Shown here piece by piece: positions 9,007 through 18,545 of a stretch of DNA of 58,750 nucleotides. How positions within the stretch are numbered: position 1 is the first letter of the stretch; each line of letters opens with the position of its first letter. Source of the stretch: an uncultured Clostridia bacterium (GTDB taxonomy: Bacteria > Bacillota > Clostridia > UBA1381); assembly GCA_910585795.1 (NCBI GenBank), contig CAJUFV010000011.1, positions 1 to 58,750 on the forward strand. The letters run 5' to 3'. Made by a program: the position numbers and the translations under genes. The notes beneath the pieces are model-generated. The model was not told where the DNA came from. It worked only from the letters and a program-made list of their open reading frames with translations, and did no database searches.

Positions 9007-11394
9007 TCATACAGCATCATACAATCTTAATATTGTCGCGATTGACTGTTCATTTGTATACTTACTCTTAGGCGCGAACTTATCCTCTCCAACACCTGTC
9101 ATTACATTTATTTCGTTCATTCTATATACAGCCTCTTTTGCCCATTCACCAATATCGTCAGTATCCGTATAATAATGTGAGGACAATCTGTAATCCTCAT
9201 AGAAATCATCACAACCCATATATTGAGCTGTTTTATAAAGCAGCATTGCGGCCTCCTCACGAGTTATAGTATTTTTCGGTTTAAAGCTGCCATCCTCATA
9301 ACCGCTTATTATCCCAACGCTGCCAAGACATGAAATTGTTTTACTTTGTGTATCATTAAACTTTATCTTTTCCTCCTGAGGCATTTTATCCTTAAGCTCA
9401 AGCATACTGGAGAGCACGTAACAGAAATTTTCTCTTGTCATATTATCAGTATACACAAGCGAGTCCTTTAAATCATACGGCGCAACATCAAGAATATATG
9501 CGCGTTCAATCTCTTTCTCAGCCCATTCGGAGGGTTTAGATTTATTAAAAGCTATTTCCGGAAGCGGCATTCTCTTTTTATAGCTTTCCCACTTTTGTCC
9601 GTCTGAAGATTTAAAACGTTCGCCGTCAGCGTCCTCAATATAATAATAACCGTTATAATACAATCCCAGCCGTGTAAGCTTATCAAATTTATATCTGTCA
9701 ACTATATTATACTTTTCATCAAGATAGTATATTGTCTTTACCTTATCCCAGTCATTTGTATAATAATACGGACATCCGTCCCATTCCATCCAGCGCAGCA
9801 TATATCCGGTATCTGTTTTTACAAGCTCAAACCGGTCATAATTTCCGCCGACGATATCTTTGACTTCATCCGGAAGCTTATCCTTCACCTGTCTGGCTAT
9901 TACTCCTGTTGTTACAGGCCCTTTCTGCGCCTTCGGTTCTTTTATGTAGTCCTCGTATGTTTTTCCCACATGACTCTGATTGCTTACCTTAAAGGAATTT
10001 TTTATTCCTCCCACATAATTTATGGGAAGCACAAGATTAATTGAAAACTCTTTTTCGCTGTTAGCAGGAATTTTTATACTTGCCATCGTATCCTTTGTGG
10101 CAGGATTTTTTTCTCCCTTTAACAGACCGCTGTGCTTTCCGTCTTCATCTTCAACAAACACAACAACATTTGAAGATGTTTCAACATCATATTCAAAATA
10201 TTTATCCATTCCTGTTGTATTTTTAACCTTTAAATTATAACATTCCGTAACGCAGTAATTTCCCATACTGCACGCATATCCCTGATTACTGCGTTTTGCG
10301 GAAAGCATATAATTCGGAACATATTCATCCTCGTTATACCATGTCGCATCACCCTGATATGACGCTGTATCGCTATGGAACGGATCCCATATCCACGTAT
10401 TATCCTTTTTGTCTTTCTGTACTTTTGAGCCATAATAGGTCAATTTGGAATCATCTGTATATCTCATAGTAAGCAAATCAGACTGCACTGATATTCTTTT
10501 TGACCATATGTCATCCTGAGGATTAAGATGACTGCACCATGACTCTGTAACGCATCCGTCCTCCTCATACTGATTAAACACCTTATTAGGTATGTATTCT
10601 CCATCCTTCATCTTATTGTCGATTGTATACTCCAAATCAACACTGACCTTAGGAAGAGTATCAGCTATTCCCTTCTGTGTTCTTGTATACGCATATTTAC
10701 CGAATGCAGCATTAGGGTCGAAACCGCTTCTGTCTCCTATCTTATCTCCGGCTTTAAATGCCGCGACATTGAAATTGATTTTACCTGAATTTAATGATAT
10801 TTCACCCATTATCTGCGATGGCTTGCGGTACGCAACAGTACTGTAGCCGTCCATATATTCACTTAGCCAAACAGTTTCACCTTTTTTTATTTCAATAGTA
10901 ACCGGTTCATATTCTTGAGCCTCATACAGCCATGAGCCGTTAAGCTCAGTTAGATTAATGCCAAGAAATGACGCGAGACCTCTGAGACATCCCACCTTAT
11001 TCATTTCCTTTGCCCATGTTCCGTCACTAAATATAAAGGCCTCGTCATTTGTAGTTTCAAAGAAGGCTTTGTTTATTGTAACTTCACTATCTTCAACCGC
11101 TGTAAGCTCCGCGTCAATTTCAATATCGTATCCCTTATCATAGCCGCCGTCTGAATCTGTACAGTTTATATGACATATAAGAAAATCGTATAAATCAGGT
11201 TCAAGATTTTCATTGTTCATTATGTACGCGGAAGGATTATCGCCACTGTTCATCAAATCCTGATTTCTCAGTCCTTCAGGATTATTACAGTAAATCCATT
11301 TTCCGCCTCCCTCCGGAGTGAATGTTATATCCGCTGCCGACGCGCTTACCGTAACAGCGAACAGCGTCATTATAAAGACTAATATTTTCTTCAC
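9007..11394 (-). CDS. Secreted SLH-domain surface protein of unknown function
   Basis: 795 residues. Signal peptide (KKILVFIMTLFAVTVSASA), a long central part of about 580 residues that I do not recognise, rich in Asp, Tyr and Trp and probably beta-structured, then three C-terminal SLH repeats from about residue 635. SLH signatures include IISGYEDGSFKPKNTITREEA and the degenerate VMTGVGEDKFAPKSKYTNEQ. SLH repeats bind pyruvylated secondary wall polymer and hold the protein on the cell surface. The start is GTG behind GGAGG. It has no close operon partner; engB upstream ends 28 bp away. Confidence 0.8.
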   Translation of the reverse strand: MKKILVFIMTLFAVTVSASAADITFTPEGGGKWIYCNNPEGLRNQDLMNSGDNPSAYIMNNENLEPDLYDFLICHINCTDSDGGYDKGYDIEIDAELTAVEDSEVTINKAFFETTNDEAFIFSDGTWAKEMNKVGCLRGLASFLGINLTELNGSWLYEAQEYEPVTIEIKKGETVWLSEYMDGYSTVAYRKPSQIMGEISLNSGKINFNVAAFKAGDKIGDRSGFDPNAAFGKYAYTRTQKGIADTLPKVSVDLEYTIDNKMKDGEYIPNKVFNQYEEDGCVTESWCSHLNPQDDIWSKRISVQSDLLTMRYTDDSKLTYYGSKVQKDKKDNTWIWDPFHSDTASYQGDATWYNEDEYVPNYMLSAKRSNQGYACSMGNYCVTECYNLKVKNTTGMDKYFEYDVETSSNVVVFVEDEDGKHSGLLKGEKNPATKDTMASIKIPANSEKEFSINLVLPINYVGGIKNSFKVSNQSHVGKTYEDYIKEPKAQKGPVTTGVIARQVKDKLPDEVKDIVGGNYDRFELVKTDTGYMLRWMEWDGCPYYYTNDWDKVKTIYYLDEKYNIVDRYKFDKLTRLGLYYNGYYYIEDADGERFKSSDGQKWESYKKRMPLPEIAFNKSKPSEWAEKEIERAYILDVAPYDLKDSLVYTDNMTRENFCYVLSSMLELKDKMPQEEKIKFNDTQSKTISCLGSVGIISGYEDGSFKPKNTITREEAAMLLYKTAQYMGCDDFYEDYRLSSHYYTDTDDIGEWAKEAVYRMNEINVMTGVGEDKFAPKSKYTNEQSIATILRLYDAV

Positions 11395-11421
11395 CTTTTA
11401 TCCTCCTTCTAAGTCTATAAT

Positions 11422-12039
11422 CTATTCCTCATCTTCCTCATAGGGAAATAGCTCACCTGCGCGCATCATTTCAATCATATCCCACACAGAGCATTTACCC
11501 TCGTCATCTTTAATTGAAAACGGCACAAGCAAATCATCCTCACCCATTTCAAGAGTCTTCCATATAAGTTCAAGATTAGGTTCAATCTCTTTCTTTTTCA
11601 GCTTATCCATCTTTGTCGCAACTACAATAAGATTTTCATGATAATGACGTATCCACTGTGCCATCTGCACATCGTCTTTTGTAGGCTTATGACGGCTGTC
11701 TACCAGCAGTATTGTCTGAACAAGCGGCTCACGGTCAGCAAGATAATTTTCTATCATCTTCCCCCATTTTTCCGTCTCCTGCTTTGAGCGCTGCGCATAA
11801 CCGTAGCCCGGCAAATCAACAAGATAAATCGTATCGTCTATATTATAAAAATTTATCGTCACAGTTTTTCCCGGAGTGCCGGAAACACGCGCAAGAGCCT
11901 TTCGGTTAAGGAGCTTATTTATAAGCGATGACTTTCCCACATTTGACCGTCCCGCAAACGCAAATTCCATATATCCGGTTGTCGGATACTGATTAGGACG
12001 CACCGCTGAAATTGTGAAGCTGGCATTATGTATATTCAT
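11422..12039 (-). CDS. engB: Ribosome biogenesis GTPase YsxC/EngB
   Basis: 205-residue TrmE-Era-EngA-EngB-Septin class GTPase needed for assembly of the 50S subunit. G1 is GRSNVGKSSL, G3 is DLPGYG, G4 is TKMDKL and G5 is the serine-containing PFS near residue 175. It follows lon directly, matching the lonB-lonA-ysxC order of Bacillus. A short acidic tail (EEDEE) ends the protein. The ATG has AAAGGA upstream. Confidence 0.95.
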   Translation of the reverse strand: MNIHNASFTISAVRPNQYPTTGYMEFAFAGRSNVGKSSLINKLLNRKALARVSGTPGKTVTINFYNIDDTIYLVDLPGYGYAQRSKQETEKWGKMIENYLADREPLVQTILLVDSRHKPTKDDVQMAQWIRHYHENLIVVATKMDKLKKKEIEPNLELIWKTLEMGEDDLLVPFSIKDDEGKCSVWDMIEMMRAGELFPYEEDEE

Positions 12040-12060
12040 ATTTTTTGTTCCTTTCTGTTT

Positions 12061-14382
12061 TTATCGCAAAGCGTTTAAAAGTACCGTATCCATACTGCCG
12101 GCAGGAATAAAATTCAGCCTTTTTCTTATCTCCTGGGGTACATCATCAATATCAGGCTTATTATCTTCCGGTATTATTATATCGGTAATTCCCGCTCGAT
12201 ATGCCGCCAAAGATTTTTCTTTCAGTCCGCCTATAGGCAAAACTCGGCCTCGCAAAGTTATTTCACCGGTCATAGCAATATCGTTTCTTACCGGATTTTT
12301 AGTAAGCGCGCTCACAACAGCAGTCGCCATTGTTATGCCTGCTGAGGGTCCGTCCTTTGGCACTGCTCCCTCCGGAACATGAATATGTATATCCTGTGTC
12401 TTGTGAAAATCCTCTTTTACGCCAAGCTCTTTCGCGTTCGCGCGAATGTAGCTTATCGCCGCGCGGGCGCTTTCTTTCATTACGTCTCCAAGCTTTCCGG
12501 TAAGCTCTATTTTACCGCTGCCTTTCATAACATTAACCTCAATTGAAAGAGTATCTCCTCCTACAGACGTCCATGCAAGCCCTCTTGCAACACCTATTTC
12601 ATCACGCTCATTCATCGCGTCAAAATGATAACGTTTTTTGCCAAGATACTCCTCAACATTTTTTTCCGTAATTCTTACTGCTTTTTTCCGCGTCTCAAGA
12701 AGCTGTTTGGCAGCCTTTCGGCAGATTTTTCCAATTTGTCCCTCCAGCTTTCTGACTCCGGCTTCACGTGTGTAATTTTCTATTATTGACCTGACAGCAT
12801 TATCCGCAAAGCTTATCTGACCGTCTGCAAGTCCGTTATTATCAGAGGCTTTTTTTATAAGATAATCCTTTGCTATATGAAACTTTTCATTAGAGGTATA
12901 TCCTGACAGCTCGATAATCTCCATTCTATCCAGAAGCGGCCGTGATATAGTATCAAGAGTATTGGCCGTCGTTATAAATATCACCTGAGACAAATCAAAC
13001 GGTACCTCTATATAATGGTCTCTGAAGCTTGAATTCTGTTCATAATCCAGCACTTCAAGCAGCGCCGCTGACGGGTCGCCTTTATAATCAACACCCATCT
13101 TATCTATTTCATCAAGCAATATAAGCGGATTTTTCGTTTTCGCCTCAAGCATTGCTGACATAATTCTGCCTTCCATAGCCCCTATGTACGTTTTACGATG
13201 TCCGCGTATATCAGACTCATCATGTATACCGCCCAAAGAAATTCTCACATACTTCCTGCCCAGCGCGCGCGCGATTGAACGCGCAACTGAAGTTTTTCCT
13301 ACTCCTGGAGGTCCCGCAAAGCATAAAATAGTACCGTTCTTCCCTTTTGTCAGCTGTCTTACAGCAAGATATTCTATTACGCGTTCTTTTACCTTTTCAA
13401 GTCCATAATGGTCTTCATCCAGTATTCTTTGAGCAGTCTTTATCTCAAAGCTTTCTTTAGACTGTCTGTTCCATGGAAGCGATGTCACCGTATCAAGATA
13501 ATTCCTGATAACGGCGCTTTCCGATGAGGCCGAAGGCATTTTTATCAGTCTGTCAACCTCCTTTAATAGCTTTTCTTTTGTATCCTTTGATGTTTTCAGC
13601 TTCTTTATTTTTTCCATATAGCTGTCCGCGTCAGCCCTTACACCCTCTGAATCCCCAAGCTCATCCTGTATTACGCGCAGCTGCTCACGCAAATAATATT
13701 CCTTTTGATTTTTATCTATTCTTTTTTTAACCTTATGAGCAATCTGACGCTCCAGTTTAAGGACTTCAAGATGATTTTGTATTGCTACTATAAGCGTTTC
13801 AATACGCTCCATAGTATCAAAGATTTCCAGCAAATTCTGCTTTATTTCAATATCAAGCTCTATACCGGCGGCAATTGTGTCACACAGTTCACTCAGATTT
13901 TTTATTGACATAATCTGCATGAAATTATCCGCGGTAAGCTTTGGATTATGAGAAAAATATTCCTCATATGTCTTTTTCAGTCTGTGTCTGTACGCTTCAC
14001 GCAGAGGAAGAGCAGCGCGCATACCGCCTATATCCTCATTATAACAGCGAATTCCCGCAGTAAGGAACGGCTCAGTATCAGTCACTTTTTCTATAATTCC
14101 CCGCTGTACTCCCTGAACAATGACTCTTGTTACAGCGCCAGGCATACGCATTACCTGCTTTACCTGCGCAATTGTACCGACTTCAAAAAGCTCATCAGCA
14201 GCAGGTTTTTCTGTATTCATATCCTTTTGTGCCACAAGGAACACCTCTGCTTCGTCATCCATCGCCGCCTCAAGCGCCTTTACAGATATATCTCTCGCGG
14301 CATCAAAATTCAGCGTCATATGCGGAAACAGCACCATGCCCCTCATAGGCACTATAGGTAAATATCTCAATTCTTCTTCCAA
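12061..14382 (-). CDS. lon: ATP-dependent protease Lon
   Basis: 773 residues, full length for LonA. N-terminal LAN substrate-binding domain beginning LPIVPMRGMVLFP, coiled region, AAA+ module with Walker A GPPGVGKTSVA and Walker B PLILLDEIDKM, and C-terminal S16 protease domain with the catalytic Ser in KDGPSAGI and the Lys in GGLKEKSLAA. It degrades misfolded and regulatory proteins in the cytoplasm. The likely start is TTG at 14382 with GGGAGTG upstream. It lies between engB and an ATPase-only lonB. Confidence 0.96.
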   Translation of the reverse strand: MEEELRYLPIVPMRGMVLFPHMTLNFDAARDISVKALEAAMDDEAEVFLVAQKDMNTEKPAADELFEVGTIAQVKQVMRMPGAVTRVIVQGVQRGIIEKVTDTEPFLTAGIRCYNEDIGGMRAALPLREAYRHRLKKTYEEYFSHNPKLTADNFMQIMSIKNLSELCDTIAAGIELDIEIKQNLLEIFDTMERIETLIVAIQNHLEVLKLERQIAHKVKKRIDKNQKEYYLREQLRVIQDELGDSEGVRADADSYMEKIKKLKTSKDTKEKLLKEVDRLIKMPSASSESAVIRNYLDTVTSLPWNRQSKESFEIKTAQRILDEDHYGLEKVKERVIEYLAVRQLTKGKNGTILCFAGPPGVGKTSVARSIARALGRKYVRISLGGIHDESDIRGHRKTYIGAMEGRIMSAMLEAKTKNPLILLDEIDKMGVDYKGDPSAALLEVLDYEQNSSFRDHYIEVPFDLSQVIFITTANTLDTISRPLLDRMEIIELSGYTSNEKFHIAKDYLIKKASDNNGLADGQISFADNAVRSIIENYTREAGVRKLEGQIGKICRKAAKQLLETRKKAVRITEKNVEEYLGKKRYHFDAMNERDEIGVARGLAWTSVGGDTLSIEVNVMKGSGKIELTGKLGDVMKESARAAISYIRANAKELGVKEDFHKTQDIHIHVPEGAVPKDGPSAGITMATAVVSALTKNPVRNDIAMTGEITLRGRVLPIGGLKEKSLAAYRAGITDIIIPEDNKPDIDDVPQEIRKRLNFIPAGSMDTVLLNALR

Positions 14383-14459
14383 TGTATTTCACTCCCATAA
14401 ACAGTATTGTCTAATTATATAATGTAATATTATTATTATATAATTTTTTCAAGCTTTTT

Positions 14460-15545
14460 TCAACTGTTTTTTTCTTTAGGCTTTATTATCGATATATCAA
14501 TTATTTTTTCATCCCCTCCGAAATAATGCCCGTTAGTATAATGACAGGCATTTAAAGTCCATGCCGCCTCTTCAGTACCGATTCTTTTCTTTCCGTCAAG
14601 ACATATTATATTTTTTGCCATTTGTAATATTTTTACTGCGTCACGGCCGTTTTTAGCATATTTTGAAATAAGGTCTGCCGCTCCGTCCTCTATAATGATA
14701 TCCAGTCTTCGGCACACATTGCGTATAATCTCTTCAATATGCTCACGAGTCAGCGTGTTAAAATATATCTCAACGCATCTTGAACGAATTGCCTCAGGTA
14801 TTTCCTCGCTTTTACGCGTTGTGGCTCCTATAAGGCGAAAATCCGCCGGTATTCCGTTTCTGAATATATCATGCACATAAGTCGGAATATTTTTATTACA
14901 TTCACTGTAATACGCGCTCTCAAACATCACCCGCCTGTCCTCAAGAACCTTAAGCAGTTTATTTATCTGACATTGCTGCAGCTCTCCTATCTCATCTATG
15001 AACAGAACACCCCCATGAGCCTTGGAAACTGCCCCCTCCTTCGGCTGAGGTACCCCTGCCGCGCCATACGCGCCCGCTCCCTGATAAATAGGGTCATGCA
15101 CTGACCCGATAAGAGGGTCAGCAATTGAACGCTCATCATACCTCATTATTGTCGCGTCTACCTCAATAAATTTCGCGTCACTGCGAAAGGGCGTACCCTC
15201 ACTTTTTTTTGCATATTCCAGAGCGAGTCTGGCGGCCGCTGTCTTACCTATACCTGGAGAACCATATATAAGGACATGCTGAGGGTTCGGTCCGCACAAA
15301 GCCGCTTTCAGCGCCTTTAATCCGTCCTCTTGTCCTATAATTTCTTCTATTGCCGCGGGACGCGCCGTTTCAGTGAGCGGCTCTGTCAAGCTTATATGAC
15401 GCATACTGTTAAGATGCTCCGCCTCTTTTTTCGACTGTTCCTCTAGTGTACGTATATCTGAATGTTCCCCTTTCAGCTTTGTAAAAAAATACATTCCAAT
15501 AACAAGCGTAAAGAAAAACTGTGTTATCATTATTACTCCGCTCAT
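14460..15545 (-). CDS. LonB-like membrane-anchored AAA+ ATPase lacking the protease domain
   Basis: About 361 residues from the ATG with GGAGGAG in front; an ATG 36 nt upstream lacks such a site. The protein follows Bacillus LonB closely through an N-terminal membrane helix, the SLTEPL...RP linker, VGQED-like IGQEDGLKALKAALCGPNPQHV, Walker A GSPGIGKT, Walker B GGVLFIDEIGEL, sensor regions and the C-terminal helical lid. It then stops at about residue 360, where LonB continues into roughly 190 residues of S16 protease. Only 77 bp separate it from lon, so no detached protease fragment is hidden there. The gene order lonB-lonA-engB is kept, so this is loss of the proteolytic half in an otherwise conserved locus. 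Possible jobs: unfoldase or adaptor for Lon, but this is speculation. Confidence 0.85.
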   Translation of the reverse strand: MSGVIMITQFFFTLVIGMYFFTKLKGEHSDIRTLEEQSKKEAEHLNSMRHISLTEPLTETARPAAIEEIIGQEDGLKALKAALCGPNPQHVLIYGSPGIGKTAAARLALEYAKKSEGTPFRSDAKFIEVDATIMRYDERSIADPLIGSVHDPIYQGAGAYGAAGVPQPKEGAVSKAHGGVLFIDEIGELQQCQINKLLKVLEDRRVMFESAYYSECNKNIPTYVHDIFRNGIPADFRLIGATTRKSEEIPEAIRSRCVEIYFNTLTREHIEEIIRNVCRRLDIIIEDGAADLISKYAKNGRDAVKILQMAKNIICLDGKKRIGTEEAAWTLNACHYTNGHYFGGDEKIIDISIIKPKEKNS

Positions 15546-15626
15546 ATTCACTCCTCCTGTTAATGAATATAGTTTTTTCAATCACAGGATATTTATTCTG
15601 ATTTGAACGTGGAATATTTTATATAT

Positions 15627-15654
15627 AAAAAATGACGCTTTATGCGTCATTTTT
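15627..15654 (-). terminator. Terminator overlapping the end of the C-GCAxxG-C-C gene
   Basis: AATGACGC/GCGTCATT stem followed by a T-run on the minus strand. The stop codon of the gene at 15640 lies inside the loop. Confidence 0.8.
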
Positions 15655-16098
15655 ATCCAGAAGATATTCTTCAACCAATTTTGCGCAGTCTTCTATACAC
15701 CCTATACACGGACGTTTTTTATAAAATTCCGCGCTGCGTTCTGTCGGTACAGCTCCTGCATCCCTCGGCTTATTCACTCCAAGCAAATCTCCGCATATTA
15801 CGGAACCATTCTTTTCTTCAAACTCTTTTGCCATTCGCTGAACAACATCATATACCTTTGTACGCGTCGCAATATCTTTTGGAATACCCTTGCTGTCTTT
15901 TAATCCGGCAAGCATAGCCATTCCTGTTACTGCTCCGCATGTAAGACGCAAACGTCCCATACCGCCTCCGAAAGCCTCACCCACGCGCATTGCCGTATTT
16001 TCGTCTATATCAAACAAATCATTATACGCGCATATCACCGACTGTGTGCAGTTACAGCCTGACTTAAATAAATCCACCGCTTTTTGTACTCTGTCCAT
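15640..16098 (-). CDS. C-GCAxxG-C-C family redox-type protein
   Basis: A small protein of about 152 residues with conserved cysteines: SGCNCTQSV near the N-terminus, GGGMGRLRLTCGAVTG (the GCAxxG-like part) and the C-terminal CIGCIEDC. The family is widespread in anaerobes and is thought to bind a metal or redox centre; the function is not known. The ATG at 16098 is preferred over one 15 nt earlier because the earlier one overlaps the GGAGG site. It ends the prmC run, just before a terminator. Confidence 0.82.
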   Translation of the reverse strand: MDRVQKAVDLFKSGCNCTQSVICAYNDLFDIDENTAMRVGEAFGGGMGRLRLTCGAVTGMAMLAGLKDSKGIPKDIATRTKVYDVVQRMAKEFEEKNGSVICGDLLGVNKPRDAGAVPTERSAEFYKKRPCIGCIEDCAKLVEEYLLDKNDA

Positions 16099-16120
16099 TA
16101 TATCCTCCTGCATATTATTA

Positions 16121-16948
16121 TTATTTACATCTGCCTGTTACAACCCTGTCATTTCCGCAAAGGTCCTTTATTACTTTGACATTCAAAAAATTATTTTCCA
16201 TTATTTCTTTCACCGCGTCTCCCTGCTTATATCCGATTTCAAAAGCCATAATACCGTCTTTTTTCAAAATCAGCGGCGTAATTTCCGCTATCCTGCGATA
16301 AAACATCAATCCGTCAGCACCGCCATCGAGCGCAAGTATTGGCTCAAAATCCTTCACTTCAGTCTGGAGTGTGCCTATAGTCTCTGTTTCAATATATGGC
16401 GGATTTGATACTATTATGTCATATTCACCTACTGGGCATTCCTGTAAAATATCCATTTTCATCGCAGATACACGGCTTGACACATTATTTTTTTCTATAT
16501 TTTTTTGAGCCGTTTCCAACGCTTTATCGCTTATATCAATAAGGCGGACAAACGCGTTTTTCCTGTAATGAGCTATACTTATACCTATACATCCGCTTCC
16601 GGCGCATATATCAAGAACGTTTGTTTTTTCTCCGTCCATTTGCTCAAGAACAGTTTCCACAAGGGTTTCTGTATCGCTTCTGGGAATCAGCACGCCCCTG
16701 TCGGTAAAAAAGCTCAATGACATAAATTCACATTCACCGGTTATATACTGCAAAGGTTCTCCTGACAGACGTCTGTTTACCATCTCATTTACATTGGCTG
16801 TCTCTCTATCTGTCACTATGCGTTTTCCGTCTGTAATAAGTTGGGTTCTATTTATACCTAGTACACTCATCACCATAATTTCAGCCTCAAAACGCGGATT
16901 AAACATCAATTTTGACGCTACCGCTCTCACAAGCTCTGATATTACCAT
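16121..16948 (-). CDS. prmC: Release factor glutamine methyltransferase PrmC
   Basis: 275-residue SAM-dependent enzyme that methylates the Gln of the GGQ motif in peptide-chain release factors RF1 and RF2. It shows an N-terminal helical PrmC domain, the SAM-binding VLDICAGSGCIGIS and the catalytic SNPPYIE motif. The ATG overlaps the end of the DUF1385 gene, so the two are translationally coupled. In many Firmicutes prmC sits beside prfA; here prfA is not in the window. Confidence 0.93.
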   Translation of the reverse strand: MVISELVRAVASKLMFNPRFEAEIMVMSVLGINRTQLITDGKRIVTDRETANVNEMVNRRLSGEPLQYITGECEFMSLSFFTDRGVLIPRSDTETLVETVLEQMDGEKTNVLDICAGSGCIGISIAHYRKNAFVRLIDISDKALETAQKNIEKNNVSSRVSAMKMDILQECPVGEYDIIVSNPPYIETETIGTLQTEVKDFEPILALDGGADGLMFYRRIAEITPLILKKDGIMAFEIGYKQGDAVKEIMENNFLNVKVIKDLCGNDRVVTGRCK

Positions 16949-17913
16949 CTGTCATCCTCTTTATTTTCAGGAATACACGGCTCCATTGACGCAATCGCAA
17001 CCTCTATCTGCGACACGTCAGGCTCACGAGTTGTCAATTTTTGAAGCCATAATCCCGGCTTTGACATCCACGTTACGCATTTACTTTTACTTCTTCCAGC
17101 CCATTTTATCAGCTCATATGAAATTCCGGCCACAGCCGGCAGCAACGCCAAACGCATAAGCACGCGCAGAATTACCATGTCAACTCTCGGAAGCAGAGCA
17201 AATAAAATAATACTTACTACCATTACAAATAATAGAAAGCTTGTTCCGCACCTCGGATGAAAACGAGTAAATTTCTTTATATTCTCAACCGTCAGCTCTT
17301 CACCCGCCTCATAGCAGGCAATTGTTTTATGCTCCGCGCCATGATATTCAAAAACCCTTTTTATATCCTTCATTTGAGAAACCAGCGCCATGTAGCCAAG
17401 AAAAATCGCCATTCTGACTATACCCTCAAAAAGACTAGTAAAAAGATGCGAATCAGTTACAGCTGATAGCTGCGGCAATAGTGAGCCTATTTTTTCAGCT
17501 CCTTTTGTAAGGAATGTCGGCAAAATCATAAAAAGAGCAATTGAAAACACCAGTGACACAGCTATTGAAAAATAAATTACAATATCCTTTATCCTATCAC
17601 CGAATTTATCCTCCAGCCACCTGTCAAGCTTGCTTTCACTTTCTTCTCCGTCTCCCTCTATATCTACAAACTCAGCACTGTACATAAGAGCCTTCATTCC
17701 TATAACAAGACTGTCTATAAAATTGACACAGCCCCGAACTATAGGCATTCTGAAAAAACGGCCTCTTGTTTTTGTGCCGTTCTCCTCTACCTTCCTTTCT
17801 ATTTCACCATCAGGCTTTCTCACCGCGACAGTTGTTTTATAGGGACCTCTCATCATAACCCCCTCCATTACCGCCTGTCCGCCAATAGATGTTATATGCT
17901 GTTCTTTACTCAT
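16942..17913 (-). CDS. DUF1385 family membrane protein (YqhQ-like)
   Basis: About 323 residues from the ATG with TTGGAGA upstream; the frame is open further up but without a ribosome site. DUF1385 hallmarks are GGQAVMEGVMMRGP at the start, four or so membrane helices, and EYHGAEHKTIACYEAGEELT with the conserved His/Glu cluster. The pairing with prmC is common in Clostridia. The function is unknown; a metalloprotein role has been suggested from the conserved His and Glu only. Confidence 0.88.
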   Translation of the reverse strand: MSKEQHITSIGGQAVMEGVMMRGPYKTTVAVRKPDGEIERKVEENGTKTRGRFFRMPIVRGCVNFIDSLVIGMKALMYSAEFVDIEGDGEESESKLDRWLEDKFGDRIKDIVIYFSIAVSLVFSIALFMILPTFLTKGAEKIGSLLPQLSAVTDSHLFTSLFEGIVRMAIFLGYMALVSQMKDIKRVFEYHGAEHKTIACYEAGEELTVENIKKFTRFHPRCGTSFLLFVMVVSIILFALLPRVDMVILRVLMRLALLPAVAGISYELIKWAGRSKSKCVTWMSKPGLWLQKLTTREPDVSQIEVAIASMEPCIPENKEDDRW

Positions 17914-17933
17914 TTTTATTCTCCAATCTTTAT

Positions 17934-18545
17934 TTAAAAACATGGACACATGCAATCTATACACATAAGTGTCGTGCAGCAGTCCATACATCCTCCGCTG
18001 CAGCAGCCTGAACCAGAGGCGTTCCCTGTGCCTGTCGTGTATGTCCTGTTCCTGTTTATTACATTATTCAGCGCGCTTCTGTATTCCTCATTATCAGGCT
18101 CCATATTCACAGCTGTCTGTAAAAAACTGATTGCCTGGTCATACCAGCCTATACGCAGTCTCGCGCATCCTGAAAGATAATACCACTCCGCTGTCCTTGG
18201 CAAGCTGTCAAGCATTGCCATAGCCTCCCGTATACGTGACTGTGACATAAGAACACGCACATTCTGAAAGCTCGCCTGACCACTGTAGTTATGTCCTGAT
18301 GTTCCGGCTCCGCTATAGCTTTGCCCTCGGTCATATGTCCCTGTTCCATGAACGGAGGAATTTTTGTTATTCATTATCATATCATATGCCTTGTTTATTT
18401 CCTTAATTTTCTCGCTTGCAAGGTCTGAAAGCGGATTATTAACATATTTATCGGGATGATATTTTTTCACAAGCGCTCGATATGCTTTTTTTATTGTTTC
18501 TTCATCAGCGTCTTCACTGACTCCTAATACTTCATACGGATTCAT
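17934..18545 (-). CDS. DnaJ-domain protein with TPR and cysteine-rich tail
   Basis: About 203 residues. A J domain (NPYEVLGVSEDADEETIKKA; HPD motif in KKYHPDKY) suggests a DnaK co-chaperone. A Gly/Ser/Tyr-rich linker and two TPR-like helices follow (AEWYYLSGCARLRIGWYDQA). The last 30 residues hold nine Cys, clustered as GCCSGGC, DCC and CIDCMCPC, possibly lipidated, metal-binding or membrane-attached. The ATG behind GGAGGAAG was chosen over the in-frame TTG upstream. It overlaps the 3' end of the DUF5685 gene. J proteins next to DUF5685 genes are a recurring pair in Clostridia. Confidence 0.85.
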   Translation of the reverse strand: MNPYEVLGVSEDADEETIKKAYRALVKKYHPDKYVNNPLSDLASEKIKEINKAYDMIMNNKNSSVHGTGTYDRGQSYSGAGTSGHNYSGQASFQNVRVLMSQSRIREAMAMLDSLPRTAEWYYLSGCARLRIGWYDQAISFLQTAVNMEPDNEEYRSALNNVINRNRTYTTGTGNASGSGCCSGGCMDCCTTLMCIDCMCPCF

